Source: JAEUOS01 sp031423955
GTDB lineage: Bacteria; Pseudomonadota; Gammaproteobacteria; Burkholderiales; JAEUOS01
Length of the DNA: 64,000 nt
Direction of reading: 5' to 3'
Assembly (NCBI GenBank): GCA_031423955.1
Contig: JANPGJ010000412.1
Span: forward strand, 1 to 64,000
This document shows, piece after piece, positions 37,201 to 45,956 of the stretch. A model generated the notes under the pieces. It worked only from the letters and a program-made list of their open reading frames with translations. It ran no database searches and was not told where the DNA came from. Position 1 is the stretch's first letter. Every line of letters begins with the position of its first letter. A program made the translations under genes and the position numbers.

Positions 37201-37349
37201 ATGACCGTTACCTGGGTGTCGGTGACATCCGGAAACGCCTCGACCGGAAGGTTCTTGAAGGCAATCAAGCCGCTGGCGACGAATAACGCAGTCGCCAGCA
37301 GGATTGCCAGCGGCTGATTCAACGCAAACGAGACGATCCGCTTGATCAT
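34209..37349 (-). CDS. czcA: CzcA-type heavy-metal efflux RND pump
   Basis: This is the inner-membrane proton-driven pump of a tripartite metal exporter. Its 1046 residues have the RND layout: two sets of transmembrane helices with two large periplasmic loops. The fourth helix carries DFGIIVDGAVIVVEN, the Asp/Asp/Glu pattern of pumps for divalent zinc, cobalt, cadmium or nickel, not the Cu/Ag type. Its ATG overlaps the adaptor gene's TGA by four bases. Whether zinc or nickel/cobalt is preferred cannot be told. Confidence 0.94.
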   Translation of the reverse strand: MIKRIVSFALNQPLAILLATALFVASGLIAFKNLPVEAFPDVTDTQVTVITLFPGRAAEEVEKQVTIPLEVALSGLPNAVRMFSHTQFGLSFLILTFDDDANVNLARQQVGERLRSVPLPPGVEPDIAPLSTAIGEIYRYRMKSDIQDSRTLRTLQDWVVERTLRRVPGVADIVPMGGLIKQYEVQPDLPVLRAYKLTLQQLFVALERGNSNAGGGYVEQGGQQYTIRGIGLLRDASDIENIVLGERNGAPVLVRDVAKVVVGNVQRQGIVGQDRDDDVVTGVVLMRKGENPSKVLKEVKEKVDELNRGGLPKGVAIVPFYDRSWLIGKTLNTVFKNLLEGAALVAIVLYLFLANFRAAAIVTLVIPLSLLATFLGLSFVGIPANLLSLGAMDFGIIVDGAVIVVENVFRRLSMQADFQDATVDKREDRFRLHTIIEAAVEVGRPTLFAMIIIIAAHIPIFTLQRHEGRIFAPMAYSVTFALVGSLILSLTLVPLLCFKWLSKNLPSHDNWIVSVAKAGYAPVLQWSLANQVKVIVLALVALALSFAVVPRLGTEFLPELNEGSLWLNVKLPSSVSVSEAQAQNGQIRRILLKTPEVNSVISKAGRPEDGTDPKLINMAEFLVDLKPESEWKRAFSKRQVMDEMEQALLTLPAIKPSFSQPIRDNILESISQIDGQIVIKVFGDDIPTLRKVAESVLAEVGDVPGVTRALIDRVGELPNYLVEIDRARAARYGLNVADIQDVIEVGIGGRAATYLWEGERKFAVAVRVSPEERGLERMKGILMATSSGAYIPLSEVAAFKAAGGSMNIARENGGRVMAIGIFIRDRDMGSVVADMQARVKEKVKVPEGYRISWSGEFENQERAMARLALVVPISVLLIFVLLFNAFNSLKSALLIILNVPFALIGGIFALLFTGIHLSVSAAIGFIALFGQAVLNGVVMVTVFNQLRNAGMTAAQAVVEGSMQRLRTVLMTGLLAMLGLLPMALSTDIGSETQKPLAVVVIGGLISATLLTLIVLPVLYILFNRKWTNLPRRGVVRMRRALRSGKP

Positions 37350-38524
37350 TCGGACTCGGTCTTCGAGGTACCGCTGCGCATGACCTGCTGCAGCAGCAAG
37401 GCACCCTCGCTCACCACACGCTGGCCTGCGACCAGTCCGGAGGCGATCGTCAACTGGCCACCGCGCTCCGCGCCCGGTACCACCGCAACGCGCTCGAAGC
37501 TGCCCGCAGCGCGTTCAACGAACGCATAGTGCGAACCATCGGAGAAAATCACGGAGCGCGCCGGCACCCCGACGCCCGGCGGCCCTTTGTGCTCAAACAC
37601 CGCGGTAACCAGCATTTCACCCTTGAGGCGGCGATCAGCGTTGTCGACCGACCCGCGGGCCCGGATGACCCGGGTCTGCGGGTCGATAAAGTCCGCAACC
37701 ACATCAAGTTTGGCCGAAAACGCCTGCGCCGGGTAGCTCGGCACCTTGATTTTGAAAGTTGCGCCCTTTGCCAACACCGGCAGATCCTTTTCGTGGGCGT
37801 CGATTTGCACCCACAAATGTGCCGGATCGGTCACCACAAAGAGCGCCGGCGTGCCGCCCTGGTCCGGCCGCACCTCTTGGCCCGGATTGAGATTGCGCTC
37901 GACGACCGTTCCGCCGATCGGGCTCTTCAAGGCAAGTGTCTGATCGATCCCGGCGCCACCACCGTACAAGCGGATCCTGCCCTGGGCCCGCGTCAGTTCG
38001 CTGCGCGCGCGCGCATGTTCGGCTTCGGCTTGCGCCAGATCCTTGCGCGGGGCGACGCCGTTGTCGTGCAGTTCCTTCACCCGCGCCAGACTCTTCTCTG
38101 CGAGCGCGAAATCGGCCACCGCCTTGCCGGCATCGGCTTGCGCCTGGCCGAAATCCGGCGAACCCACGTATGCCAGGATCTGCCCCGCCTTGACCGGTTC
38201 ACCCGCTTGGGCGGCAATTCGCAACACCCGCCCGGAAAACGGCGCATAAATCCGTACCGTCCGGTTTTCGTCCCACACCAGGCGCGCCGTCAGTTCAATG
38301 CCAACGTCGCCCAGTATGGCAACCGGCGCCATTCCCAGTGAGGCCAGTTGCGGGCTGCCCGGCGCGAAAGTTACCAGGGCGCCGGCGAACTGCGGTTTTG
38401 CCACCGCGGGCGCGGCGGCAGGCAGCGGTTTGTCACCGCATGCAGACAGCAGCGCACTCACTGTTGTAACGACGAGCAACAAGCGCTTTTTCGAATCCAC
38501 CAATTTTTGCAGCTCCCCAGTCAT
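37346..38524 (-). CDS. czcB: CzcB-type periplasmic adaptor lipoprotein
   Basis: This membrane-fusion protein links CzcA to CzcC. From the ATG at 38524 the product is 392 residues, starting with a long lipoprotein signal whose VSALLSAC places the lipidated Cys near residue 29. A barrel-sandwich domain (IYAPFSGRVLRIAAQAGEPVKAG), a coiled-coil hairpin and beta domains follow. An alternative ATG at 38590 overlaps the czcC stop and adds 22 residues. No His-rich metal-binding tail is present, unlike CzcB of Cupriavidus. Confidence 0.92.
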   Translation of the reverse strand: MTGELQKLVDSKKRLLLVVTTVSALLSACGDKPLPAAAPAVAKPQFAGALVTFAPGSPQLASLGMAPVAILGDVGIELTARLVWDENRTVRIYAPFSGRVLRIAAQAGEPVKAGQILAYVGSPDFGQAQADAGKAVADFALAEKSLARVKELHDNGVAPRKDLAQAEAEHARARSELTRAQGRIRLYGGGAGIDQTLALKSPIGGTVVERNLNPGQEVRPDQGGTPALFVVTDPAHLWVQIDAHEKDLPVLAKGATFKIKVPSYPAQAFSAKLDVVADFIDPQTRVIRARGSVDNADRRLKGEMLVTAVFEHKGPPGVGVPARSVIFSDGSHYAFVERAAGSFERVAVVPGAERGGQLTIASGLVAGQRVVSEGALLLQQVMRSGTSKTESE

Positions 38525-38579
38525 CGCACCGATAACCCAGTCCTGCGCGGCCACGCATGCCTCATTTAACGCAACACGG

Positions 38580-39908
38580 TCAATCGCCATTTCGGGCCGG
38601 CACGCCGCGGCCGAGATCGAAAGCCGACAGCGCCTTCGCATGATCCGCGCGAGCCGTGGAAACATCTGCCTGGATTGCCCTCAGGACCCGCCTTGCATCC
38701 AGCAGGTCCATCACCCCGATCGCGCCGTTACGAAAAGCAAACTCCGCCGCCGCAGCAGCACGCAATGCCTCCGGCAACAGCTCACCCTCGAAGCGCAGCA
38801 GACGCTCTCGCGCAGCGGCGAGATCAGCTGCCGCTTTTGCAAGCTCGGCACGCGCCTGCGCGCGCGTTCGCTCGAGCTGATCGCGCGCCGCATACCAGTC
38901 CGCCTGGGCGCGTGCGACATCGCCTTCGTATTGATGGCGCAGGAACAGCGGCACGGACAGCGCAATCCCGAAGCTGCTGCCTGTGCCCTGGTTGTTCGCA
39001 TCTGCCTGATTCGGCCAGTGCTCATATTGCGCACCGACCAAAACGTCGCGTGTGCGCAGCGCGCGCGCCAGTGCGCGCGCCTTGTCGGCGCCGTCCACCC
39101 GTGCCAGCGCCGCCAGCACGTCCGCGCGCTGCTCGATTTGTTCTTCGGTCGGCAGGTCGGCGCCCGCCGCGCGCGGCCGCGGCCAGGGCGAAACCGCCCT
39201 GATTGTCGCCGCCACCGACTCGGCGCCGATCAAGTAAGCAAGCGCGAGCCTGGCGCGCGCCAATTCACCTTCCGCCGCGCGAGCATCATTCTGTGCCCGC
39301 AGCGCATCGACCCGAATCCGCGCCACATCGGCCGCCGCCAGATCCCCCGCCTTCAAGCGCAACTGGGCGGCATCTACCGACTTCCCGAACAACTGTGCCG
39401 CATCAACTGAGCTGGCGAATTTTTCCTGTATCGCGAGCAGATCGAAATACGCATTGCGCAGCGCCAGCATCTGCTGACGCGCAACATCAGCGATATCCTG
39501 ACCGGCGGCAGCTTCAAAGCGCCTGGCAGTCTCGACCCGCAATTCCGCCTTGTCGCCACGCTCGATCAACTGGTCGACACGCACGACCGAGTCGACCGTC
39601 TTGCCGCGCAAATTGCCGGCGCCGATTCCGCGGCTCGGGTTGATGTTCTGCACAGCCAGGCTCAATTGCGGGTTTGGGCGTTGCCCGGCGATCAGGACAT
39701 CAGCTTGCGACTGTTCAAGTGCCCGCCTGGCGACGGCAATGTCACGATTGCTGTTCGCCAGCAAGCTCTCGGCGACGGCCAGAGTCAGGGCACCCATTTC
39801 GACATTCCCGGGCGCAAGACTACCCTGTGCTTGCGCTGGCGGGCAAAGCATCGCCGGCACCAGTAGAAGTGTCGCTCGCAAACACCTTGCAAGTGTGGGG
39901 GAACTCAT
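38580..39908 (-). CDS. czcC: CzcC-type outer-membrane efflux protein
   Basis: This is the outer-membrane channel of the metal exporter. The 442 residues begin with a signal peptide (cleaved after CPPAQA) and hold two TolC-like repeats with long helices; VAVARRALEQSQADVLIAGQRPNPQLSL-type sequence opens the first. It is the first gene of czcCBA. No czcRS, cnrYXH or other metal sensor gene is adjacent, so control is unknown. Confidence 0.91.
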   Translation of the reverse strand: MSSPTLARCLRATLLLVPAMLCPPAQAQGSLAPGNVEMGALTLAVAESLLANSNRDIAVARRALEQSQADVLIAGQRPNPQLSLAVQNINPSRGIGAGNLRGKTVDSVVRVDQLIERGDKAELRVETARRFEAAAGQDIADVARQQMLALRNAYFDLLAIQEKFASSVDAAQLFGKSVDAAQLRLKAGDLAAADVARIRVDALRAQNDARAAEGELARARLALAYLIGAESVAATIRAVSPWPRPRAAGADLPTEEQIEQRADVLAALARVDGADKARALARALRTRDVLVGAQYEHWPNQADANNQGTGSSFGIALSVPLFLRHQYEGDVARAQADWYAARDQLERTRAQARAELAKAAADLAAARERLLRFEGELLPEALRAAAAAEFAFRNGAIGVMDLLDARRVLRAIQADVSTARADHAKALSAFDLGRGVPARNGD

Positions 39909-40169
39909 GGGACGCGAAGTATACTGGTGGGTAATTGCCCAGGCAGGCTCGACCAAGTCAAATGCCTGCAAATTTCGGTTAATTTTGCACTTTCACGCAA
40001 TTTCCCGCAATTTCCGCGGTATTTTCGACTGTTTCCGGAAGTCCGCTGACTTTTGAGAACCAGGAAATCCAGTCGGCGCCAGGTTTCGGCGGCGCCCGTG
40101 GGGCGAAGCAGCCTCCCGCAATATCGATAGATGTCCATCCTGCGACCCGGCCAGCGCGCTCGGCAAACC

Positions 40170-41240
40170 ATGCTATTTCTGGGAATCGAAACTTCATGTG
40201 ACGAAACCGGAGTCGCCCTGTATGACTCCGAACGAGGCCGCGCCCGTCCGCTTGAAGGCCTTCTGGCGCACGCGCTCTACTCACAGGTTCGCATGCATCA
40301 GGAATACGGCGGCGTGGTCCCCGAACTGGCTTCGCGTGACCACATCCGCCGGGTTTTGCCACTGGCAAGGCAAGTACTTGACCAGGCAGGTGTCACAGCA
40401 ACCGAACTGGACGCAATCGCCTACACACAGGGGCCCGGATTGGCCGGCGCGCTTCTGGTCGGGGCCGGTACCGCGTGCGGCATGGCCATGGGGCTTGGCG
40501 TACCCGCCCTTCCGGTGCACCACCTTGAAGGTCACCTCCTTTCCCCCTTGCTATCCGAGCTGCCGCCCGCTTTTCCGTTCATCGCCCTGCTGGTATCTGG
40601 TGGACACACGCAACTCATGCGGGTGACCGCCGTCGGGTGCTACGAATTGTTGGGAGAGTCGGTTGACGACGCTGCCGGTGAGGCCTTCGACAAGAGCGCC
40701 AAATTGCTGGGACTCGGTTATCCGGGTGGCCCGGCCCTCAGTGCGCTGGCGCAATCGGGCATCGCCGGCCGCTACCATCTGCCGCGACCGCTGCTTTCGT
40801 CGCCGAACCTTGATTTCAGCTTCAGTGGCCTCAAGACCGCGGTCCTGAACCTGGTACTCAAGCAGGGAGCGGACCGGAGCGCCAACGCCGATATCGCTCA
40901 TGCGGTTGAAGACGCGATCGTCGATGTCCTGGTCGGCAAATCGATGCGCGCGCTCAAGCAGACCGGGCTTGAGCGTTTGGTGATCGCTGGTGGAGTCTCG
41001 GCCAATCGCACGTTGCGCCAGCGCCTTGACGCGAGTGCTGCCGCCAACGGCTATCAGGTGTTTTATCCGGAATTGGCCTTGTGCACGGATAACGGTGCAA
41101 TGATCGCGTTCGCCGCAGCCTGCCGTGCCGACGCTCAGGTTGCCGACGGCACCGGCTATTGCTTCAATGTGCGTCCGCGCTGGAACCTGGGCGAACTCGA
41201 AGCACCGAATCCGGCAAGTCCTGGTGCCGCAGTGTACTGA
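40170..41240 (+). CDS. tsaD: tRNA threonylcarbamoyladenosine transferase TsaD
   Basis: TsaD transfers threonylcarbamoyl to A37 of tRNAs reading ANN codons. The 356 residues open with LGIETSCDETGVALYD, have the metal-binding HHLEGH at 117-122 and LLVSGGHTQL, and contain VAGGVSANRTLRQ-type sequence near the end (here VIAGGVSANRTLRQRL). The ATG at 40170 fits the conserved N-terminus. In many proteobacteria tsaD is divergent from rpsU; here the same arrangement is split by the czc operon. Confidence 0.96.
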   Translation: MLFLGIETSCDETGVALYDSERGRARPLEGLLAHALYSQVRMHQEYGGVVPELASRDHIRRVLPLARQVLDQAGVTATELDAIAYTQGPGLAGALLVGAGTACGMAMGLGVPALPVHHLEGHLLSPLLSELPPAFPFIALLVSGGHTQLMRVTAVGCYELLGESVDDAAGEAFDKSAKLLGLGYPGGPALSALAQSGIAGRYHLPRPLLSSPNLDFSFSGLKTAVLNLVLKQGADRSANADIAHAVEDAIVDVLVGKSMRALKQTGLERLVIAGGVSANRTLRQRLDASAAANGYQVFYPELALCTDNGAMIAFAAACRADAQVADGTGYCFNVRPRWNLGELEAPNPASPGAAVY

Positions 41241-41257
41241 AGCCGCGGCACGACGCC

Positions 41258-41863
41258 TCAGCTTTTCGCCTTCGCCCCCAGGCGCGACTCCGTGCCCGCC
41301 AAAAGTTTGCCGATATTCGCCCGATGACGCCAGATCAGAAGCGCGGACATCGCCGCAATCGCCAGGGTAATCGCCCCCAGCGGCCAATAGACCGCACAAA
41401 AGAACGTGGCGAACAATGCCGAGACCATCGCGGCCAGGGACGAATAGCGAAAGAAAATGGCAATGATCAGCCAGGTCGCAATGGTCGCAAGGCCCAGCCG
41501 GAGGTCAACGGCAAGCAGAACACCCAGCGCGGTCGCCACACCCTTGCCGCCCTGGAACCGAAAAAACACCGGATACAGGTGACCGAGAAACGCGCCAAAA
41601 GCAGCCAGCGCCACACCAGCTTCGCCAACCGCGTACTGTGCGGCGAAAGTCTGTGCGAGATAAACCGCCAGCCATCCCTTGAAAGCATCACCGGCAAGGG
41701 TAAGTACCGCAGCGATCTTGTTGCCGGATCGCAACACGTTGGTCGCACCAGGATTGCCCGAGCCATAGCTTCGAGGGTCAGCCAGACCCAACGCACGGCT
41801 CACCAAGACGGCGAAGGAGATCGAACCGATTAAATATGCAATGACTCCGAACAAGAGGCTCAT
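41258..41863 (-). CDS. plsY: Glycerol-3-phosphate acyltransferase PlsY
   Basis: This inner-membrane enzyme acylates glycerol 3-phosphate with acyl-phosphate, starting phospholipid synthesis. The 201 residues have five membrane segments and the three PlsY motifs: YGSGNPGATN, HLYPVFFRFQGGKGVATALG and, near the C-terminus, HRANIGKLLAGTE. It is convergent with tsaD, with 17 bases between stops, and divergent from folB, a conserved arrangement. Confidence 0.96.
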   Translation of the reverse strand: MSLLFGVIAYLIGSISFAVLVSRALGLADPRSYGSGNPGATNVLRSGNKIAAVLTLAGDAFKGWLAVYLAQTFAAQYAVGEAGVALAAFGAFLGHLYPVFFRFQGGKGVATALGVLLAVDLRLGLATIATWLIIAIFFRYSSLAAMVSALFATFFCAVYWPLGAITLAIAAMSALLIWRHRANIGKLLAGTESRLGAKAKS

Positions 41864-41909
41864 GTTGTCATTCTTCTAGAATCGGGGCACAAAAAGGAAT
41901 TTTATCAAC

Positions 41910-42260
41910 ATGGACCTGATTTTCATCCGCAATCTGCTGGTATCGACCATTGTCGGGCACTATCCGCGCGAGCGCGAAGCGGCGCAAACCCTCGAATTCA
42001 ACATCGAACTGGCGATTCCCGGTGAAGCCGTGTTCGCCAGCGACAAGTTGGCCGACACGGTTAACTATGCCGCGGTGGCCGAATACGTCAAGCGGGAGTG
42101 CGACATGCACCATTTCAAGCTGCTGGAGCGCATGGCGGACCATCTCGCGCGCGGCATCATGAAAGAGTTCCAAACCCCCTATGTCAAGCTGGCGGTCGCC
42201 AAAATCGGCATCCTTGCCGCTGCCCGCCAAGTAGGCGTGATGGTCGAGCGGCGCCTGTAA
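41910..42260 (+). CDS. folB: Dihydroneopterin aldolase
   Basis: FolB cleaves dihydroneopterin in the folate pathway. The 116 residues show DLIFIRNLLVSTIVGHYPRERE, ADTVNYAAVAEYVK and a helix with HFKLLERMADHLA, typical of FolB/FolX. The catalytic Tyr of VNYA and the Glu near residue 73 are present. It starts 46 bases from the divergent plsY start. Confidence 0.93.
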   Translation: MDLIFIRNLLVSTIVGHYPREREAAQTLEFNIELAIPGEAVFASDKLADTVNYAAVAEYVKRECDMHHFKLLERMADHLARGIMKEFQTPYVKLAVAKIGILAAARQVGVMVERRL

Positions 42261-42271
42261 ACCCTTATTGA

Positions 42272-42303
42272 CCGGCGACGAATCGGCCTGTACGATTCGC
42301 CGG
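42272..42303. repeat. Hairpin with 3-base bulge after folB
   Basis: CCGGCGACGAATCG pairs with CGATTCGCCGG: eleven base pairs with three unpaired bases on the left arm and a 7-base loop. It begins 11 bases after the folB stop. No T-tract follows. Confidence 0.6.
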
Positions 42304-42306
42304 AAA

Positions 42307-42352
42307 ATACCATACCTTGTTGATTCGCTTGCTTTGCGTCAACATATGGTAT
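42307..42352. repeat. Long AT-rich hairpin, candidate structured RNA or element end
   Basis: ATACCATA pairs with TATGGTAT, TGTTGA with TCAACA, and CGC with GCG: 17 base pairs with two small internal loops and a 7-base terminal loop. It starts four bases after the previous hairpin. It is AT-richer than its surroundings. Confidence 0.6.
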
Positions 42353-42707
42353 CTCGCATTTCGCAATTGGCAGAACTTGCCGCGAACCGTGCAGGATCTC
42401 TACGGCACCGCACTTAACGAGATTTGACGAACTATCGTCATCCGTTCCAGTCTTATGTACGTTAGGTCATTTATGCGAGTGAACATTCGACCCGGCGCCC
42501 AACATCATTCCGGCATGGGGGGAAACCCGCCAGAACGAAATGTATCGACGGAACACCATCAGGATTGAAGCCCCTGAGCAGGCGCGCTTCTTGCACCGTA
42601 TTCGCCAGTTCGTCATTGGACGCTCTGTGCAAAGCTGAGTCTGCAATCCGGCTTCAAGCAATGTTCTTTTGCCCGCCCCGAATTTTGCGATCATCACAGG
42701 AGGCAGC

Positions 42708-44630
42708 ATGGACGTCATCAGCAACTTCGCCGCCCGCTTCGAACGTACCCGCGAGGAAGAGTTTTCCCTCGAAGAGTACCTCGACATCTGCAAACGTGAG
42801 CCGATGGCCTACGCGACCGCCGCCGAGCGCATGCTGTCGGCGATCGGCGCGCCGGAATCGGTTGACACCCGTAACAACCCGGCCCTGTCGCGAATTTTCG
42901 CCAACAAGATCATCAAGATCTACCCGGCGTTCCGCGAATTCCACGGCGCCGAGGAAGTGATCGAGCAGGTTGTCTCGTTTTTCAGGCATGCTGCGCAAGG
43001 CCTCGAAGAGAAAAAGCAGATCCTCTATCTGCTAGGCCCGGTCGGCGGCGGCAAATCATCAATCGCGGAGCGGCTCAAGCAATTGATGGAGCGCCAGCCG
43101 TTCTATTCAATCAAGGGTTCACCGGTCAACGAGTCGCCACTCGGATTGTTCGATCCCGACGAGGATGGCCGCATCCTTGAAGAACAGTATGCCATTCCGC
43201 GACGCTACCTGACGCGCATCCTTTCGCCATGGGCGGTAAAGCGACTCGAAGAGTTCGGTGGCGATATCCGCCGTTTCCGGGTCGTCAAACGCTACCCGTC
43301 GATTCTCAAGCAGATCGCGGTGGCCAAGACCGAACCAGGCGATGAAAACAACCAGGATATCTCGTCGCTGGTTGGCAAGGTAGACATCCGCAAGCTTGAG
43401 ACCTTCGCACAGGATGATCCTGACGCCTACAGCTATTCCGGCGGCCTGTGCCTGGCCAACCAGGGCTTGCTCGAATTCGTCGAAATGTTCAAGGCGCCGA
43501 TCAAGGTGCTGCATCCGCTCCTGACCGCCACCCAGGAGGGCAACTTCAAGGGCACCGAGGGTTTCGGCGCGATACCTTTCGACGGCATCGTTCTCGCGCA
43601 TTCGAATGAAAGCGAATGGAAAGCGTTTCGCAACAACAAGAACAACGAAGCTTTTCTCGACCGCATCTATATCGTCAAGGTACCGTACTGCCTGCGCGTC
43701 TCCGAGGAGGTGCGCATCTACGAGAAGCTGATGCGCAATTCCTCGCTGGCGCAGGCCACCTGCGCGCCTGGCACATTGAAGATGATGGCCCAGTTCGCGG
43801 TTCTGACGCGCCTGGCCGAGCCGGAAAACTCAAGCCTGTTTTCGAAAATGCAGGTCTACGACGGCGAAAATCTCAAGGACACCGACCCGAAGGCCAAGAG
43901 CTTCCAGGAGTATCGGGACTACGCCGGCGTCGATGAGGGCATGAGCGGCGTATCCACCCGCTTCTCGTTCAAGATCCTTTCCAAGGTCTTCAACTTCGAC
44001 TCGACCGAGGTCGCAGCCAACCCGGTACACCTGATGTACGTGCTCGAGCAGCAGATCGAGCGTGAGCAGTTTCCCGGCGAAGTGGAGCAAAAGTATCTGG
44101 CGTACGTCAAGGAACAGTTGGCGGCACGCTATGCGGAGTTCATCGGCAAGGAGATACAAACCGCCTATCTGGAGTCGTATTCCGAGTATGGACAGAACAT
44201 TTTCGACCGCTACGTCACCTATGCGGACTACTGGATCCAGGATCAGGAATATCGGGACACCGATACTGGCGAGAGCTTCGATCGCGTCGCATTGAACGGC
44301 GAACTCGAAAAAATCGAGAAACCCGCCGGCATCAGCAATCCGAAGGATTTTCGCAACGAGATTGTCAACTTCGTGCTGCGCGCCCGCGCCAACAACGGCG
44401 GCAAGAATCCGGCTTGGACCAGTTACGAGAAGCTGCGCACGGTCATCGAGAAAAAAATGTTTTCCAACACCGAAGAGCTGCTGCCGGTGATTTCGTTCAA
44501 CGCCAAAGCCAGTGCGGACGAGCAGAAAAAGCACGAAGACTTTGTCAATCGCATGGTGACCAAGGGCTACACGCCGAAGCAGGTGCGACTGCTGTGCGAG
44601 TGGTACCTGCGCGTCAGGAAAAGTTCGTAG
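42708..44630 (+). CDS. prkA: PrkA-family serine protein kinase
   Basis: PrkA/YeaG kinases act in starvation and stress responses. The 640 residues carry an AAA ATPase domain with the Walker A GPVGGGKSS at 110-117 and a C-terminal PrkA kinase domain. The length is the same as E. coli YeaG. The ATG at 42708 is fixed by AGGAGG four bases upstream. It is followed by yeaH and spoVR, the conserved stress trio. A long non-coding region with strong hairpins precedes it, so control may be complex. Confidence 0.95.
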   Translation: MDVISNFAARFERTREEEFSLEEYLDICKREPMAYATAAERMLSAIGAPESVDTRNNPALSRIFANKIIKIYPAFREFHGAEEVIEQVVSFFRHAAQGLEEKKQILYLLGPVGGGKSSIAERLKQLMERQPFYSIKGSPVNESPLGLFDPDEDGRILEEQYAIPRRYLTRILSPWAVKRLEEFGGDIRRFRVVKRYPSILKQIAVAKTEPGDENNQDISSLVGKVDIRKLETFAQDDPDAYSYSGGLCLANQGLLEFVEMFKAPIKVLHPLLTATQEGNFKGTEGFGAIPFDGIVLAHSNESEWKAFRNNKNNEAFLDRIYIVKVPYCLRVSEEVRIYEKLMRNSSLAQATCAPGTLKMMAQFAVLTRLAEPENSSLFSKMQVYDGENLKDTDPKAKSFQEYRDYAGVDEGMSGVSTRFSFKILSKVFNFDSTEVAANPVHLMYVLEQQIEREQFPGEVEQKYLAYVKEQLAARYAEFIGKEIQTAYLESYSEYGQNIFDRYVTYADYWIQDQEYRDTDTGESFDRVALNGELEKIEKPAGISNPKDFRNEIVNFVLRARANNGGKNPAWTSYEKLRTVIEKKMFSNTEELLPVISFNAKASADEQKKHEDFVNRMVTKGYTPKQVRLLCEWYLRVRKSS

Positions 44631-44687
44631 GAGCGATGCAACACAGGCTGCCGTCAAGGCGCCCGTGACCCGGACCCGGAGCACTTC

Positions 44688-45956
44688 ATGCTGCAGCAGA
44701 TCATCGATCGCCGGCTGGCGGGCAAGAACAAGTCCATCGGCAACCGCGAGCGCTTTCTGAAGCGCTACCGCGGGCAGATTCGCGACGCCGTGCGCCGCGC
44801 CGTCAGCGGCCGCAGCATCCGTGATATCGACCAGGGTGAGACCATCACGGTACCGAAGAAGGACGTCTCGGAGCCTACATTCGGCCACGGACAAGGCGGC
44901 AATCGCGAGTACGTGATCCCCGGCAACAAGGACTACGCCCGTGGCGACCGGATCGAGCGCCCGAAAGGCGGAAATGGTTCCGGTGGTGGCGGAAAAGCCA
45001 GCCCGGACGGAGAAGGCGAAGACGATTTTGCCTTCACGTTGTCGCGCGAAGAGTTCATGCACTACTTCTTCGAGGACCTGGAATTGCCGAACCTGGTCAA
45101 GACCAAACTGGCCGAGACACCGGAATTCAAGTACCGCCGTGCCGGCTTCACCGGTGACGGCACCCCGAACAATATCCATGTGGTGCGCTCGATGCGCGGC
45201 GCCCTCGGCCGGCGCATCGCCCTGGGTGGCGAACAGCGGCGCGAACTCAAGGAAATGCGGGCGCGGCTCGCTGACGCCAAACGCAATCCAGCGACATTGG
45301 CCAACGAGATTGCGACTCTCGAAACGGCGATCGAACGCCTGCTGCGGCGCTTGTCGAGCATTCCCTATCTCGACCCGATCGACCTGCGCTATCGAAATCG
45401 GGTGAAGGTGCCGCAGCCGGTCAGCAAGGCGGTGATGTTCTGCGTGATGGACGTATCGGGCTCGATGGACGAAGCGCGCAAGGACATCGCCAAGCGCTTC
45501 TTCATCCTGCTCTACCTGTTCCTCAGCCGGCACTATGAGAAGACCGAAGTGGTGTTCATTCGCCACCACACCCAGGCCGACGAAGTCGACGAACACGATT
45601 TCTTTCATGCGACCGAATCCGGCGGCACCGTGGTGTCCAGCGCCCTCACCCTGATGCACGAGATCATTGCCGCCCGCTACTCCGCTGCCGAATGGAACAT
45701 CTACGGTGCGCAAGCCTCCGATGGCGACAACTGGGGGCAGGATTCGGCCAAGTGCCGCGAACTCCTGACCTCGAACATTCTGCCGCTGGTGCGCTATTTC
45801 GCCTATGTGCAGGTCGCCCAGGGCGAACAAAGCCTGTGGGAGGAGTACACCCGCGTCGCCGCGGAGAATCCGCAGTTTGCCATGCGCATGATCGCCGGCG
45901 CCGCCGACATCTACCCGGTGTTTCGCGAGTTGTTCAAGAAAGAGATGCAGGCATGA
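44688..45956 (+). CDS. yeaH: UPF0229 / DUF444 protein with VWA fold
   Basis: The 422-residue protein starts LQQIIDRRLAGKNKSIGNRERFLKRYR. Its C-terminal von Willebrand A-type domain has an intact MIDAS motif, CVMDVSGSMDEARK, and IYGAQASDGDNW later. A Gly-rich linker lies near residue 100. In E. coli yeaH is cotranscribed with the yeaG kinase. Its stop overlaps the spoVR start by four bases. The molecular role is unknown. Confidence 0.93.
   Translation: MLQQIIDRRLAGKNKSIGNRERFLKRYRGQIRDAVRRAVSGRSIRDIDQGETITVPKKDVSEPTFGHGQGGNREYVIPGNKDYARGDRIERPKGGNGSGGGGKASPDGEGEDDFAFTLSREEFMHYFFEDLELPNLVKTKLAETPEFKYRRAGFTGDGTPNNIHVVRSMRGALGRRIALGGEQRRELKEMRARLADAKRNPATLANEIATLETAIERLLRRLSSIPYLDPIDLRYRNRVKVPQPVSKAVMFCVMDVSGSMDEARKDIAKRFFILLYLFLSRHYEKTEVVFIRHHTQADEVDEHDFFHATESGGTVVSSALTLMHEIIAARYSAAEWNIYGAQASDGDNWGQDSAKCRELLTSNILPLVRYFAYVQVAQGEQSLWEEYTRVAAENPQFAMRMIAGAADIYPVFRELFKKEMQA

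Larger units (their letters stand above)
42261..42707. other. 447-base region upstream of prkA with two strong hairpins
   Basis: No gene is seen. Two adjacent stem-loops occupy 42272-42352. I found no sigma-54 site with correct spacing. The right end has the AGGAGG ribosome site of prkA. Confidence 0.5.

Noticed and set aside
39990..40016. Short tandem GCAATTTCC repeat upstream of tsaD
   Set aside because: Two copies of nine bases are too few to support a functional repeat.
42367..42382. Possible sigma-54 promoter TTGGCAGAACTTGCC upstream of prkA
   Set aside because: The GG and GC are separated by 8 bases; sigma-54 sites need 10.
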